Assembly (NCBI RefSeq): GCF_003853645.1
Contig: NZ_QTPO01000020.1
Coordinates: forward strand, 1-64,000
Direction of reading: 5' to 3'
Length of the DNA stretch: 64,000 nucleotides
Source: Burkholderia sp. Bp9143
GTDB lineage: Bacteria > Pseudomonadota > Gammaproteobacteria > Burkholderiales > Burkholderiaceae
In this document: positions 41,308-50,752 of the stretch, piece by piece
Position numbering within the stretch: the stretch's first letter is position 1
How the letters are laid out: the number at the start of each line of letters is the position of its first letter
Notes under the pieces: model-generated
Told to the model about the DNA's origin: nothing
Databases searched by the model: none
What the model saw: the letters and a program-made list of their open reading frames with translations, nothing else
Made by a program: the position numbers and the translations under genes

Positions 41308-42870
41308 TCAGTGGCCCATCGCCGGCCCCGCGCCCTTCTTCGGCTTCGTGATCCACACGAGCGCCGCGAGCGCGATGAACACGCCCGCCGACAGGTGGAA
41401 GAAGTCGTTGGTCGCCATCATGAAGCCTTGCTGCGTGACGAGCTGGTTGAGTTGCGCGTTGGCCGTCTGCCCGACGATCCCGAGCTGCGCGAGCGCGCCC
41501 TGGTAGTCGGTCGTGTTCTGCGCGTAGACGCTCACCGATTCCGACAGCCGCGCGTGGTGGTAGATCGCATCGTTCTCCCAGAACGTCGAGCTGGCCGCGG
41601 TGCCGATCGCGCCGGACAGCGTGCGCAGGAAGTTCGACAGCCCCGACGCGCTCGCGAGCCGTTCGTCGGAGATGCTCGACAGCGTGATCGTCGTCATCGG
41701 CACGAAGAAGCACGCGACGCCGATCCCCTGCACGAGCCGCGGCAGGATCACGTGGTTGAACGGCACGTCGAGCGTGAACGTCGAATTCCAGACCGACACG
41801 CCCGCGAACACGATGAACGCGAAGCTCGCGACCATCCGCAGGTCGAGCCGGTGCATGTTGCGCCCGATCAGCGGCGACAGCACCAGCGCGAGCAGCCCGA
41901 CCGGCGCGGTCGCGAGGCCGGCCTTGCCGGCCGTGTAGCCCATCACCGTCTGCAGCCACAGCGGGAAGATCACGACCGAGCCGAAGAACGCCATGAAGCC
42001 GAACGAGATGATCAGCGCGCCGAGCGCGAAGTTGCGGTCCTTGAACAGCGACAGGTCGACCACCGGTTCCTTCTCGGTCGCCTCCCACACGAGCATGAAC
42101 GCGAGCGACACGACCGCGATCAGCGCGAGCGCGACGATGAAGCTCGAGTTGAACCAGTCGCGGTCCTTGCCGAGGTCGAGCATCATCTGCAGGCACGACA
42201 CGCCGATCACGAGCAGCGCGAGGCCGATCGCGTCGATCCGCTGCTTCGTCGTCTTCGTCTCGCGGCCGCGCAGCAGGAAGTACGCGCAGGCCGCGGAGAA
42301 GATGCCGATCGGCAAGTTGATGTAGAAGATCCACGGCCATGTGTAGTTGTCGCTGATCCAGCCGCCCAGCAACGGGCCGAAGATCGGCGCGACGATCACC
42401 GTCATCGCCCATAGCCCGAGCGCGAGCCCGCGCTTCGCCGGCGGGTAGCTGCGCATCAGGATCGTCTGCGACAGCGGCACCATCGGCCCGGACACGAGGC
42501 CCTGCAGCAGCCGGAACGCGATCAGCGTCTCGAAGTTCGACGCGAGGCCGCACAGCGCCGACGCGATCGTGAACGCGAGCACGGACAGCGTGAACAGGCG
42601 CACCTCGCCGACCCGCCGAGCGAGCCAGCCGGTCAGCGGCACCGCGATCGCGGACGCGACCGAATACGACGAGATCACCCACGTGCCTTCGCTCGTCGCG
42701 ACACCGAGGCTGCCCGAGATGGTCGGCACCGCGACGTTCGCGATCGACGTGTCGAGCACTTCCATGAAGGTGCCGAGCGCGAGCCCGACGGTGAGGAGCG
42801 CGAGCGCGCCGCCGGTCAGCGGCGCGGGTTGGGCGGCGGGAGGCGCGGCGGATGCCGTGGTGGCGGACAT
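41308..42870 (-). CDS. DHA2-family (EmrB/QacA-type) efflux transporter
   Basis: A 520-residue drug:H+ antiporter with 14 predicted helices. FMEVLDTSIANVAVPTISG (motif D1) and SQTILMRSYPPAKRGLALGLWAM (motif C region) define the DHA2 group. The end is polar (KPKKGAGPAMGH). A MarR gene lies 175 bases upstream in the same direction. No EmrA/HlyD adaptor gene is present beside it, unlike typical emrAB loci. Expression is probably under the MarR protein. Confidence 0.93.
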   Translation of the reverse strand: MSATTASAAPPAAQPAPLTGGALALLTVGLALGTFMEVLDTSIANVAVPTISGSLGVATSEGTWVISSYSVASAIAVPLTGWLARRVGEVRLFTLSVLAFTIASALCGLASNFETLIAFRLLQGLVSGPMVPLSQTILMRSYPPAKRGLALGLWAMTVIVAPIFGPLLGGWISDNYTWPWIFYINLPIGIFSAACAYFLLRGRETKTTKQRIDAIGLALLVIGVSCLQMMLDLGKDRDWFNSSFIVALALIAVVSLAFMLVWEATEKEPVVDLSLFKDRNFALGALIISFGFMAFFGSVVIFPLWLQTVMGYTAGKAGLATAPVGLLALVLSPLIGRNMHRLDLRMVASFAFIVFAGVSVWNSTFTLDVPFNHVILPRLVQGIGVACFFVPMTTITLSSISDERLASASGLSNFLRTLSGAIGTAASSTFWENDAIYHHARLSESVSVYAQNTTDYQGALAQLGIVGQTANAQLNQLVTQQGFMMATNDFFHLSAGVFIALAALVWITKPKKGAGPAMGH

Positions 42871-43045
42871 CGGAATCTCCTAGACGCGGCGCGCGCGACG
42901 CGCCGGCACAACGCACGGGCGCACGATATCGCGTGGCCCGGCCGGACGAAACGGGTCAGGGGAGAGACGGAGCACGTGCCTTGTCATCTTCTGCCCAGAC
43001 AGAGAAATAAACGAATGCTTAACCTAGACATCGGCCCTCCCGCGC

Positions 43046-43534
43046 TCAGCAATCCGGTTCGTCGGGCTTCGGGCAGCCAGCGTCGCCGGGCCCGTTGGCA
43101 ATGAACCGCTGCAGCAGGCCGGTGAGCAGCGCGAGTTCGTCGGCCGAGAAGCCGGCGAGCTGCGCGTTCAGCGCGGTCGCGATCAACGACGGCAGCGCGC
43201 GGGCCGCCTCGGCGCCGCGTTCGGTCAGCGTCAGCTCGATCACCCGGCGGTCCTGTTCGCTGCGCGAGCGGGCGACCAGGCCCTTGCGCTCGAGACGGTC
43301 GAGCATCCGGGTCATCGAGCCGCTGTCGTACGACATCTTGCGCGACAGCTCGAACGGCGTGCGCGCATAGCCGCGCGACAGCAGCAGGATCACGCCGATC
43401 TGCTGCGCGGTGAGGTCGTACGGCTCGAGCGCGCGATCCATGCGCTCGACGAGCGCCTGCCGGGCCTTGGTCAGGTAGTAACCGAGGCTCGTTTCCAGTG
43501 CGATGGTGTCGGGATCGTAGAGGCCGCCGTTCAT
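43046..43534 (-). CDS. MarR-family regulator
   Basis: A 162-residue repressor with winged helix (about 45-115): LTAQQIGVILLLSRG, MSYDSGSMTRMLDRLERKGLVARSRS (recognition helix and wing), DRRVIELTLTERG. It precedes the DHA2 efflux gene on the same strand, the normal repressor-pump pairing. Ligand binding by phenolic compounds would relieve repression (family inference). The last 15 residues are Pro/Asp/Cys-rich and variable. Confidence 0.92.
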   Translation of the reverse strand: MNGGLYDPDTIALETSLGYYLTKARQALVERMDRALEPYDLTAQQIGVILLLSRGYARTPFELSRKMSYDSGSMTRMLDRLERKGLVARSRSEQDRRVIELTLTERGAEAARALPSLIATALNAQLAGFSADELALLTGLLQRFIANGPGDAGCPKPDEPDC

Positions 43535-43596
43535 GCGATTGCGCGCGCAGCAACAGTGCGTTTCAGGTCAAAACGCGCCCAGTATCTTGAAAAATG

Positions 43597-43610
43597 ATTG
43601 CTTAGTCAAT
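43597..43610. promoter_or_regulatory. MarR operator candidate
   Basis: ATTG-CTTAGT-CAAT is a perfect 4+4 dyad in an AT-rich patch 63 bases upstream of the marR ATG. A partly similar AATGCTTAA lies at 43014-43022 in front of the efflux gene. Two related sites before repressor and pump fit a MarR operator, but the match is short. Confidence 0.4.
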
Positions 43611-43700
43611 ATTATTTCAGGCAACCAGTTACGACGTGCATGCTGCACTGCCGGAGACGATGTTCTGACCGCCTAGCCCGCGCTGCCGGGCCCCCCGAGG

Positions 43701-43994
43701 ATGTTCGCGATGCTGTTCCTGAAAAATGCCGCCGGCGCGCTGCGCCGCAACCTGACCGATACCGCTCATCATGTGTTCTCCGGGCCGCACCGCGGCTGGA
43801 AGATCGCGCTGTACGTGACGATGCTGGTGGTACCGGGCGGATCGCTCGCGGCACTCGGGTTCGCATGGTTCGATCATCGCCGGCAGCGCAACGCGAAGGG
43901 CGCCGCCCGCCGCACGAGCCAGCCAGCGGCAACGGAGCCGTCGACATGGCGGTCCGCCGCCGATCCCGTCCCGGTGCCCGTGCGCTGCCACTGA
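43701..43994 (+). CDS. small single-helix membrane protein
   Basis: A 97-residue protein from the first ATG; an ATG nine bases later gives MLFLKNAAG. One hydrophobic helix at about 34-55 (WKIALYVTMLVVPGGSLAALGFAW) is flanked by basic residues (HRRQRNAKGAARR), so it is inner-membrane with the tail in the cytoplasm. It has no family I recognise. It lies between the divergent marR gene and the outer-membrane factor gene. The following 266-base gap shows no feature. Confidence 0.5.
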   Translation: MFAMLFLKNAAGALRRNLTDTAHHVFSGPHRGWKIALYVTMLVVPGGSLAALGFAWFDHRRQRNAKGAARRTSQPAATEPSTWRSAADPVPVPVRCH

Positions 43995-44260
43995 CACCGC
44001 ACCGCCACCATCACCCCGACTGAACGCCGGCCACGCCCCCGCGTCGTCTGCGCCGCATTCGGTGCCTGTCTCGCGCGCAAGCGATCCGTAATGTCCGGTA
44101 AACCGGCCGGCCGCGCCGGTAACACATTCGTGCTGCTGCGCACCGTACCCTTAGGGCTGCGCAGCTTCTCCGCCGTCAGTTACCATTTGTCCGCCAGCGG
44201 CACTACGACCGCATCGCGCGACGCCGCTCGCCGGCCGCAGCACCCAACAGGAAAACCACG

Positions 44261-45802
44261 ATGCCGTACGCCCCCCTCCCGCGCGCCCTTCGCCCGCTGA
44301 GCGCCGCCGTCGCCGTTGCGATGGCCGTGCTGCTCGCCGGCTGCGCCGTCGGGCCCGATTATCACCGGCCCGACACGTCGATCCCCGCCGCCTTCAAGGA
44401 AGCGCCGGCCGGCTGGAAGGTCGCGCAGCCCGCCGACCGGGCCGACCGCGGCTCGTGGTGGAGTGTCTACAACGATCAACAGCTCGACGCGCTGATCGGC
44501 AAGCTCAACGCATCGAACCAGACCATCGCGCAATCGGCCGCCGCATACCGGCAGGCTCGCGCGCTCGTCGCCGAGGCGCGCGCCGCGTATTTCCCGACCG
44601 TCGGGCTGACCGCGTCGGGCTCGCGCTCCCGCGCGGCGCGTACGTCGTCGAGCTCGTCCAGTTTCAGTAGCAGCTCGTCGATCAGCAACAGCTACAGTGT
44701 CGGCCTCGATGCGAGCTGGGAGCCCGACCTGTGGGGCAAGGTGAGCCGCGGCGTCAGCGCGCAGCGCGCCGGCGAGGCGGCCGCCGCGGCCGATCTCGCG
44801 AACGCGCGGCTGTCACAGCAGGCGCTGCTCGCGCAGACCTACTTCCATCTGCGCACGTCCGATGCCCTGCAGAAGCTGCTCGACGACACCGTGAAGTCGT
44901 ATGGCGAATCGCTGAAGCTTACGCAGAACCAATATGCGCAGGGCGTCGCTGCGCGCGCGGACGTGATCCAGGCGCAGACGCAGTTGCAGAGCGCGCAGGC
45001 CGCGTCGATCGACAACGGCGTCGCGCGCGCGCAGTACGAGCATGCGATCGCGACACTGATCGGCGAACCGGCATCGACGGTCTCGCTGCCGCCGAACCCG
45101 CTCACGGCGGAACCGCCGATCACGCCGGTCGACGTGCCGTCCGCGCTGCTCGAGCGCCGCCCCGACATCGCGGCGGCCGAGCGCCGCGCGGCTGCCGCGA
45201 ACGAGCAGATCGGCGTCGCGATCGCCGCGTTCTTCCCGATGCTCACGCTGTCGGCCACCGGCGGCTTCCAGAGCTCGGTGTGGTCGCAACTGTTCACGCT
45301 GCCCGCGCGGTTCTGGACGGTCGGCCCGCAGCTCGCGGCGACACTGTTCGACGCCGGCCTGCGCGCCGCGCAGACCGATGCCGCGCGCGCGACCTACGAC
45401 CAGGATGTCGCCGCGTACCGTCTCGCGGTGCTCACCGCGTTCCAGGACGTCGAGGACAACCTCGCGTCGCAGCGCATCCTCGCGCAGGAAGTCGACGTGC
45501 AGCGGCAGGCCGTCGACAGCGCCGAGCACGCGCTCGCGATCGTCACGAACCAGTACAAGGCCGGCACGGTCGCCTACCTGAACGTGCTGACCGCGCAGAC
45601 CACCGCGTTCACCGCGCAGCAGAAGCTCATGACGATCGCCGGGCAGCGGATGGTGTCGTCGGTCGGGCTCGTGAAGGCGCTCGGCGGCGGCTGGGATGCG
45701 TCGGACATGGCGCGCGAGACGGGCGACATGGCGGCGCCGGTGCCGGAATCGGCATCCGGTGCGGCGGCGCCGGCCGCGACCGCACCGCTCGCGCAGAAGT
45801 AA
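44261..45802 (+). CDS. OprM/NodT-type outer-membrane efflux lipoprotein
   Basis: A 513-residue channel-tunnel lipoprotein. The signal peptide ends in lipobox LLAGC (Cys about 27). Two OEP repeats occupy about 70-260 and 280-470. SRAARTSSSSSSFSSSSSIS is a serine-rich insert at about 125. LLERRPDIAAAERRAAAANEQIGVA is the family hallmark. The C-terminal 35 residues are Ala/Pro-rich. No RND pump or adaptor lies beside it. It may serve the nearby DHA2 pump, but an adaptor would then be encoded elsewhere. Confidence 0.92.
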   Translation: MPYAPLPRALRPLSAAVAVAMAVLLAGCAVGPDYHRPDTSIPAAFKEAPAGWKVAQPADRADRGSWWSVYNDQQLDALIGKLNASNQTIAQSAAAYRQARALVAEARAAYFPTVGLTASGSRSRAARTSSSSSSFSSSSSISNSYSVGLDASWEPDLWGKVSRGVSAQRAGEAAAAADLANARLSQQALLAQTYFHLRTSDALQKLLDDTVKSYGESLKLTQNQYAQGVAARADVIQAQTQLQSAQAASIDNGVARAQYEHAIATLIGEPASTVSLPPNPLTAEPPITPVDVPSALLERRPDIAAAERRAAAANEQIGVAIAAFFPMLTLSATGGFQSSVWSQLFTLPARFWTVGPQLAATLFDAGLRAAQTDAARATYDQDVAAYRLAVLTAFQDVEDNLASQRILAQEVDVQRQAVDSAEHALAIVTNQYKAGTVAYLNVLTAQTTAFTAQQKLMTIAGQRMVSSVGLVKALGGGWDASDMARETGDMAAPVPESASGAAAPAATAPLAQK

Positions 45803-45829
45803 GGCGGAAAAGAGAGGGCGCCGCGCGCG

Positions 45830-46645
45830 TCAGCGCGTCGCGTCGCCGAAGATCAGCGACACCTGGTTGTTGCCGATCGGATGACCGAGCAGGTTCAGCA
45901 GCCCCGCAAGGTTCGCCTGCTGCTCGGGCGCCGCATGCGCGGTGCCGCGAAACGAACCCTGGCCGGGGCCGAAGCTGCCGTGTCCGTCGAGGAACAGCGG
46001 GCCCTGCGTCGTCGACAGGTCGAGATCGGCGCCCGAACCCTTCGCCTGCAGCACCGCACGGTACGACCCGAGCGGCTTCACGCGCGACACGCGCGAACTC
46101 ATCGAATCGATCGTCACCGTCAGCTGGCCGAACGCGTTGTTGCCGATCATCCGCCAGTCGGTCCAGCCGAGCCGCACGTCACCCTGCAGGTCGAGCGTGT
46201 TGAACGGCGTGCCGAGCCCGGCGAGCAGCGACGCGGGCACGGCCATCGCACCCGCCGACAGCACCGCGCCGCGCCACGTCGCATCGAGCGTGACGGCGTC
46301 GGGCATCGCCTCGGTCTGCCGCATGCGCATCCGCACGCGCCCGGTCAGGAGCGGCCAGAAGCCCGTGGTCCATTCGACCCGGCCCGGCAGCAGCGTCGCC
46401 GCGCTCTGGTCCGCACCCGGTGCGAGCATCAGCGTGCCCGAACCGTGCCATAGCGACCCGTCCGGATCGACGAGATTCACGTGGCCGCCGGTCGCGCGCG
46501 CGAACTGCGGCGCGATCCATGCGGCCGGCGCGAGCGCGACGAGCGTCAGCGCCGTCGCGAACCCGCCTGCCACCACCCACGGCAATGCGGCGACGAGCCG
46601 CCTGGTCCCTGGCCTCATCGGCCGACCGTCGCTGGTTTCATCCAC
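45830..46645 (-). CDS. gspN: GspN, type II secretion protein N
   Basis: A 271-residue inner-membrane T2SS protein: one N-terminal helix (about 18-42; LPWVVAGGFATALTLVALAPAAW), then a periplasmic domain with NLVDPDGSLWHGSGTLML and LDLQGDVRLGW, typical of GspN. The ATG four bases after the gspM stop is used; the Met 27 bases later is an alternative. It is the last gene of the gspG-N row and converges on the outer-membrane factor gene. Confidence 0.88.
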   Translation of the reverse strand: MDETSDGRPMRPGTRRLVAALPWVVAGGFATALTLVALAPAAWIAPQFARATGGHVNLVDPDGSLWHGSGTLMLAPGADQSAATLLPGRVEWTTGFWPLLTGRVRMRMRQTEAMPDAVTLDATWRGAVLSAGAMAVPASLLAGLGTPFNTLDLQGDVRLGWTDWRMIGNNAFGQLTVTIDSMSSRVSRVKPLGSYRAVLQAKGSGADLDLSTTQGPLFLDGHGSFGPGQGSFRGTAHAAPEQQANLAGLLNLLGHPIGNNQVSLIFGDATR

Positions 46646-46649
46646 TGCG

Positions 46650-47156
46650 TCATTTTTGCGTCGAGGGTTGCATCACGGCCGTCAGGTCGACTTGGCCGTC
46701 TTCCTTCAGCGCGGTCGCGTGCGCTTCGCCGACCTGCACCTTGAACTGCCGGCGCGCGTCGTCGAGCCACTGCGTCCACACCGGGAACGGCACGTTCTTC
46801 ATCTGGATCTGCACGCCGTTGCCGACGACCTGCACCTGCGCGCCCTGCAGCCCGTGATCGGACAGCGACGCGGTGAGCGCGTCCTTCAGCGCGAGGCCGG
46901 TTGGCGCGACGCCTTGCGCGGCGGCCGTCAGCGACTTCGCCTCGTTGGCCTGCGCGGTCATCTGCGCGAGTTCGCGGCGCATCGTCGGCAGCTCGTGGCG
47001 AATCCGTGCGCGGCCTTCCTGTGCGGGCGACCACAGGACCGAATACGCGATCGCGACGGCCAGCACGGTGCCGCCCCAGCCGAGCAGCGTCCGCTCGCGC
47101 GGCGTGCGCTCGCCCCAGAACTGGGCCAGCGTCTGCTTCAGTTGTTCGGTCTTCAT
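46650..47156 (-). CDS. gspM: GspM, type II secretion protein M
   Basis: A 168-residue inner-membrane protein. One helix at about 27-45 (GWGGTVLAVAIAYSVLWSP) is followed by a coiled-coil-like stretch and a ferredoxin-like periplasmic domain (VQVVGNGVQIQMKNVPFPVWTQWLDDAR). It binds GspL and helps place the assembly platform. It overlaps gspL by four bases (ATGA). Confidence 0.92.
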   Translation of the reverse strand: MKTEQLKQTLAQFWGERTPRERTLLGWGGTVLAVAIAYSVLWSPAQEGRARIRHELPTMRRELAQMTAQANEAKSLTAAAQGVAPTGLALKDALTASLSDHGLQGAQVQVVGNGVQIQMKNVPFPVWTQWLDDARRQFKVQVGEAHATALKEDGQVDLTAVMQPSTQK

Positions 47157-48523
47157 GAGCGGCTCCGGATCGTCCATTTGCCGGTGCTGCTGTCGACTTC
47201 GCCGGCCAGCCCGTTGCGCGCGAGACGCTGCGGGAAATCGGGGTCGACCTTGACCTCCGGCTTGAAGCCGACGTCGAGCCGCCGGTCGTGATAATCGAGC
47301 GACGCGATTCCGTTGAGCGGCAGCGCGCCCATCGAATGCGACAGCCCGCTCGACAGCGCGAGGAAATCGTTCGGCGACAGCTCGCCCGCCGCGAGGCGCA
47401 GCTGGTCGAGCTGACGCTGCATCTGCGCGGGCGGATCGAGCACCGTCGTCGTCTTCGGGAAGGCCGACAGCAGCGTCTCGGTGATCTGCGCGGACAGCGC
47501 GTCGCGCTCGCGCGACAGCTTCCACCAGTGCAGGTTCATCCCGATCACCGCGACGCCGAGCGTGGCCGCGGCGAGTGCGATCGGCACGCGCAAGCGCTTC
47601 ACCGTCGCGCGGTCGAAGCGCCACGGCTGCGATTCGAATTCGAACTGGCACAGATCGAAGCGCTCGGTCAGCGCCCGCCGCGCGAACGCATCGAACGACA
47701 GCGGTTGCGCGCCCGGCAGCAGCGTGCCGTCGGCGCGTCCGACCGACGCGAGGCGCGGCTCCGCGCCCGGTTCGCCGAGCTCGTACAGTTCGACGTCGCC
47801 GCCGCCCGCGAGTGCGGCCAGCGTGCCGCCGGCGCGCGCCGCGGGTGCCGCGAACCCTTCGCCGAGCGCGCCACGCGCGACCGCGAGTTCGAGACGCGGC
47901 GCACCGGCCACGGCCGGCTGCGCGCCGGCTTCCACGAGCAGCGGTTCGACCGCCGTCGCGAGGCCGAGCACCACGGCCACCGCGGTCGGGCGGGGGAGCG
48001 GCTCGTCCGCGTCCGCGATCGCGTCGGCGTTGATGGCCTCGCCGTCGGCAGGCGCGCCGAGCGTGGGCTCCGCCGGCGCGTGCGGTGCAGGCAGGCAGCG
48101 CGTCGCGGGCACCGCGCTCAGGTGCCGGTGGCCGGCCGCGCTGAACGCGTCGCAGATCGCGCGGAACCACGCGCGATCGACGACGGCCAGCACGCGGCGG
48201 CCGTCAGGCAGCGCGACCGGATCGAGCGCGATATGGCAGCCGAGCGGATCCTGGATCAGCTGATCCTCGACGATGTTCGGCAGCGCCTGGCGCAGCTTCG
48301 GCCCCTTGAGCGGCGGCACGGTCGCGGCCAGCAGCAGCACGTCGCGCGCGGCGACGATCAGTACCGTCGCGTTCGCGCGCGGCAGCAGCGCGAGCGCGGC
48401 ACGGCCCGCGCGCTGCACCTGGCCGGCCTTGTCCACGAGCGTGAACGGCAGCTCGGGCCACTGCCACTCCTGCAACGGCACGGCCGGCTCGCGCGGCGGC
48501 AAAGAAACAATCAGCGTGCTCAA
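47153..48523 (-). CDS. gspL: GspL, type II secretion protein L
   Basis: A 456-residue inner-membrane protein. The cytoplasmic actin-like domain (about 1-300) recruits the ATPase GspE. One helix lies at about 312-330 (LRVPIALAAATLGVAVIGMN). The periplasmic domain has LSPNDFLALSSGLSHSMGALPLNGIASLDYHDRRLDVGF (cited as the family region). The start is TTG close after AGGAG, at MSTLIVSLPPR; no ATG fits. It is 24 bases after gspK. Confidence 0.92.
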   Translation of the reverse strand: MSTLIVSLPPREPAVPLQEWQWPELPFTLVDKAGQVQRAGRAALALLPRANATVLIVAARDVLLLAATVPPLKGPKLRQALPNIVEDQLIQDPLGCHIALDPVALPDGRRVLAVVDRAWFRAICDAFSAAGHRHLSAVPATRCLPAPHAPAEPTLGAPADGEAINADAIADADEPLPRPTAVAVVLGLATAVEPLLVEAGAQPAVAGAPRLELAVARGALGEGFAAPAARAGGTLAALAGGGDVELYELGEPGAEPRLASVGRADGTLLPGAQPLSFDAFARRALTERFDLCQFEFESQPWRFDRATVKRLRVPIALAAATLGVAVIGMNLHWWKLSRERDALSAQITETLLSAFPKTTTVLDPPAQMQRQLDQLRLAAGELSPNDFLALSSGLSHSMGALPLNGIASLDYHDRRLDVGFKPEVKVDPDFPQRLARNGLAGEVDSSTGKWTIRSRS

Positions 48524-48547
48524 GAGCTCCTCTCCCGAATGGCGTCG

Positions 48548-49666
48548 TTATAGCTGGTCGCGGATGCGCACGACCCGCGTCGAGTGCGTGGTCGGATCAC
48601 GATACACGAGCGAGGTGCGATCGACCTCAGCGCGATCGTGCTGAATCCGGCCATGCACGATGAAATAACTCGAATTGACGTCGACGAGGCTTGAGTCGAT
48701 CGTCACGTTCGGCGCGCCGGCGCCGCGCAGCGCGAGCTGCACGTCGCCGACGTTGCGGAAAAACACGGTCTCGCGGCGCGACACGAGCGCCTGCGCGGAC
48801 GACACGCTCATCCCCGGCACCAGTGCCGCGATCACCTCCGCCGGCGCGGTGTTCATGTTCACCGGCGTCGTGGTCGGCAGCACGGTGACGAACGGGCGCA
48901 GCCGCGCGACCATCTCGGGCGTCACGCCGTCGATGTCCAGCAGGCTGTCGACGCCGGTCATCACGAGCGGCGCGGGCCCGCGGTCGCTGTCGGACATCCC
49001 CGGTTCGTCGGTGAAGTTGCCGGCCATGTCGCCGCCGGGCACGGGCGCGGTCGCGGCCGTACCGGCGCCGGGCAGCGCCGCCGTCTGGAAACGCGTCGCC
49101 GAGTGCATCAGGCCCGCGCGCATCTGCAGCGCGATCCGTTTCGCGAGCGCGCCGTCGTAGCCGAGTGTCGTCAACAGCTGCTGGAACGCCTTCAGCTGCA
49201 TCACGTTGAGCTGCAGCACGCCGGGCGCCGGCGACGACACGAGGTTGCGCAGGTTGTACTTCGCCTGTGCGTCCTCGATCGATCCGGAAATGTAGGTGTC
49301 TTCGCCGCCGCTGTCGTTCGGCGCGCCGATCCGGCCGAGGAAGTCCGACAGCTTGGTCTTCGCAATCGGCACGGCCCAGATCCCGCCGAGATAGGTGATG
49401 CCGGGCGCCGTGTCGCCTTCGGAGCGCAGGATCATGCGCGTCCAGTCGAGCGCGCCGCGCGCGACCCACTGCGCCTGCGCGATCACGCGCTGGTTCTCGA
49501 TGCGGCGAATCTGCACCTGCTGGCGCCACAGCATCCCCGACACGAGGATCGCCGACAGCGCGACGACGAGCAGCGCGGTGATGATCGCCGCGCCGCGCTC
49601 GCGGCGTGCGCGTGCGGTGCCACGAGCGGCGAACCGGGAACGGTGAGGGCGCGCGCGCATCGTCAT
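48548..49666 (-). CDS. gspK: GspK, type II secretion minor pseudopilin
   Basis: A 372-residue minor pseudopilin that caps the pseudopilus tip. Prepilin signal: RRERGAAIITALLVVALSAILV, with cleavage after Gly and no Glu at position 5, as is usual for GspK. A large globular domain with SYFIVHGRIQ near the end and calcium-binding-type acidic stretches follows. The ATG overlaps the gspJ stop (ATGA). Confidence 0.92.
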   Translation of the reverse strand: MTMRARPHRSRFAARGTARARRERGAAIITALLVVALSAILVSGMLWRQQVQIRRIENQRVIAQAQWVARGALDWTRMILRSEGDTAPGITYLGGIWAVPIAKTKLSDFLGRIGAPNDSGGEDTYISGSIEDAQAKYNLRNLVSSPAPGVLQLNVMQLKAFQQLLTTLGYDGALAKRIALQMRAGLMHSATRFQTAALPGAGTAATAPVPGGDMAGNFTDEPGMSDSDRGPAPLVMTGVDSLLDIDGVTPEMVARLRPFVTVLPTTTPVNMNTAPAEVIAALVPGMSVSSAQALVSRRETVFFRNVGDVQLALRGAGAPNVTIDSSLVDVNSSYFIVHGRIQHDRAEVDRTSLVYRDPTTHSTRVVRIRDQL

Positions 49667-50337
49667 TCCCCGACGAGGAAGATGCGCGTGACGGGCACGT
49701 GCAGCGACGTCGCGCCGATGCTGACCTGCAGCCCGGTCACCGCGCGCGCCGGCGGCGCGTTGCCGATCTGCGGCACCTTCAGCGCATCGTTGTTCTGCGA
49801 CAGTGCGTCACTGGCCGCCTGCAGGTTGGTGGTCCAGCCGACGCGCGGCACGTACAGCTTCGCGTCGATCGCACCGACGCCGCCCATCAACGCGACCCAG
49901 CTCCAGCCGTCGACGCCGCTGTCCTTCAGCACGTCGCGCAGGCGGTTCGCGTCGTCGAGCGGCGGCGACGCATAGCGCACGACGCGCCCGCCGGCGATCC
50001 GGTAGCGGACCACCTGCAGCCGCGGCGCGGCGCCCGGCACGTCGAGTTCGCGAACGATCTGCAGCGTGTTGCCGGCGACGCCGATCGCCGGCCGGCCGGC
50101 TTCGTCGTCGGTCGCGGCGAGCCGCGCGTCGATACGCATCTGGTCGAACATCTGCGCGAATATGCGTTCGTCTTCCATCGCGGACGCGACCTTGTCGCGG
50201 CCGCGCATGATCTGGTCGAGCCCGCGCCACGAGAGGATCGCGACCACCGCGAGGATCGCGATCGCGATCATCAGTTCGATCAGCGTGAAGCCTCGCACGC
50301 GGCGCGAGCCGACGGCGCGCTGGGGCCGGCGCCGCAT
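49663..50337 (-). CDS. gspJ: GspJ, type II secretion minor pseudopilin
   Basis: A 224-residue minor pseudopilin from the ATG at MRRRPQRAVG, eight bases past the gspI stop. A start 30 bases upstream, overlapping gspI, is possible. Prepilin motif RVRGFTLIELMIAIAILAVVA (cleavage after Gly, Glu at +5). WRGLDQIMRGRDKV is typical. It assembles with GspI and GspK at the pseudopilus tip. Confidence 0.92.
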   Translation of the reverse strand: MRRRPQRAVGSRRVRGFTLIELMIAIAILAVVAILSWRGLDQIMRGRDKVASAMEDERIFAQMFDQMRIDARLAATDDEAGRPAIGVAGNTLQIVRELDVPGAAPRLQVVRYRIAGGRVVRYASPPLDDANRLRDVLKDSGVDGWSWVALMGGVGAIDAKLYVPRVGWTTNLQAASDALSQNNDALKVPQIGNAPPARAVTGLQVSIGATSLHVPVTRIFLVGE

Positions 50338-50344
50338 CGGCGCG

Positions 50345-50752
50345 TCAGAGCGGACGGCTGGTTTCATTCGCGACCACCGTCACCATTTGCGCGAGCACGC
50401 CGGCGCGCCCCGGCATGCTCACCGACACCTGCACGCGCCGGAACACCGGGTTCGGCGTCGTGCTCACGCGCTGCGTGCAGACCAGCTGCACGTTGCCTTG
50501 CGAACAGTCGAAGCTCTGCTCGCCGACCTCCGGCCACGCATGCGTCAGGCGCAACTGCGCGAGCGCGTTGTCGGCACTCCAGCCGGCGAGCAGCCGGCGA
50601 TGGAGATCGGATGCATTGGTCGCCATCGTGCCGACCGCGCGGATCGACGCGGCGAGCGCGACCGCGATGATCGCGAGCGCGACCAGCACCTCGATCATCG
50701 TGAAGCCACGCGAGGAAGAAGCCGGAAAGAGCAGGCGACGACGCATCGTCAT
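50345..50752 (-). CDS. gspI: GspI, type II secretion minor pseudopilin
   Basis: A 135-residue minor pseudopilin. The prepilin motif SRGFTMIEVLVALAIIAVAL lies after a 15-residue leader. LAGWSADNALAQLRL is a family mark. The ATG overlaps the gspH stop (ATGA). It nucleates the tip complex with GspJ and GspK. Confidence 0.93.
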   Translation of the reverse strand: MTMRRRLLFPASSSRGFTMIEVLVALAIIAVALAASIRAVGTMATNASDLHRRLLAGWSADNALAQLRLTHAWPEVGEQSFDCSQGNVQLVCTQRVSTTPNPVFRRVQVSVSMPGRAGVLAQMVTVVANETSRPL

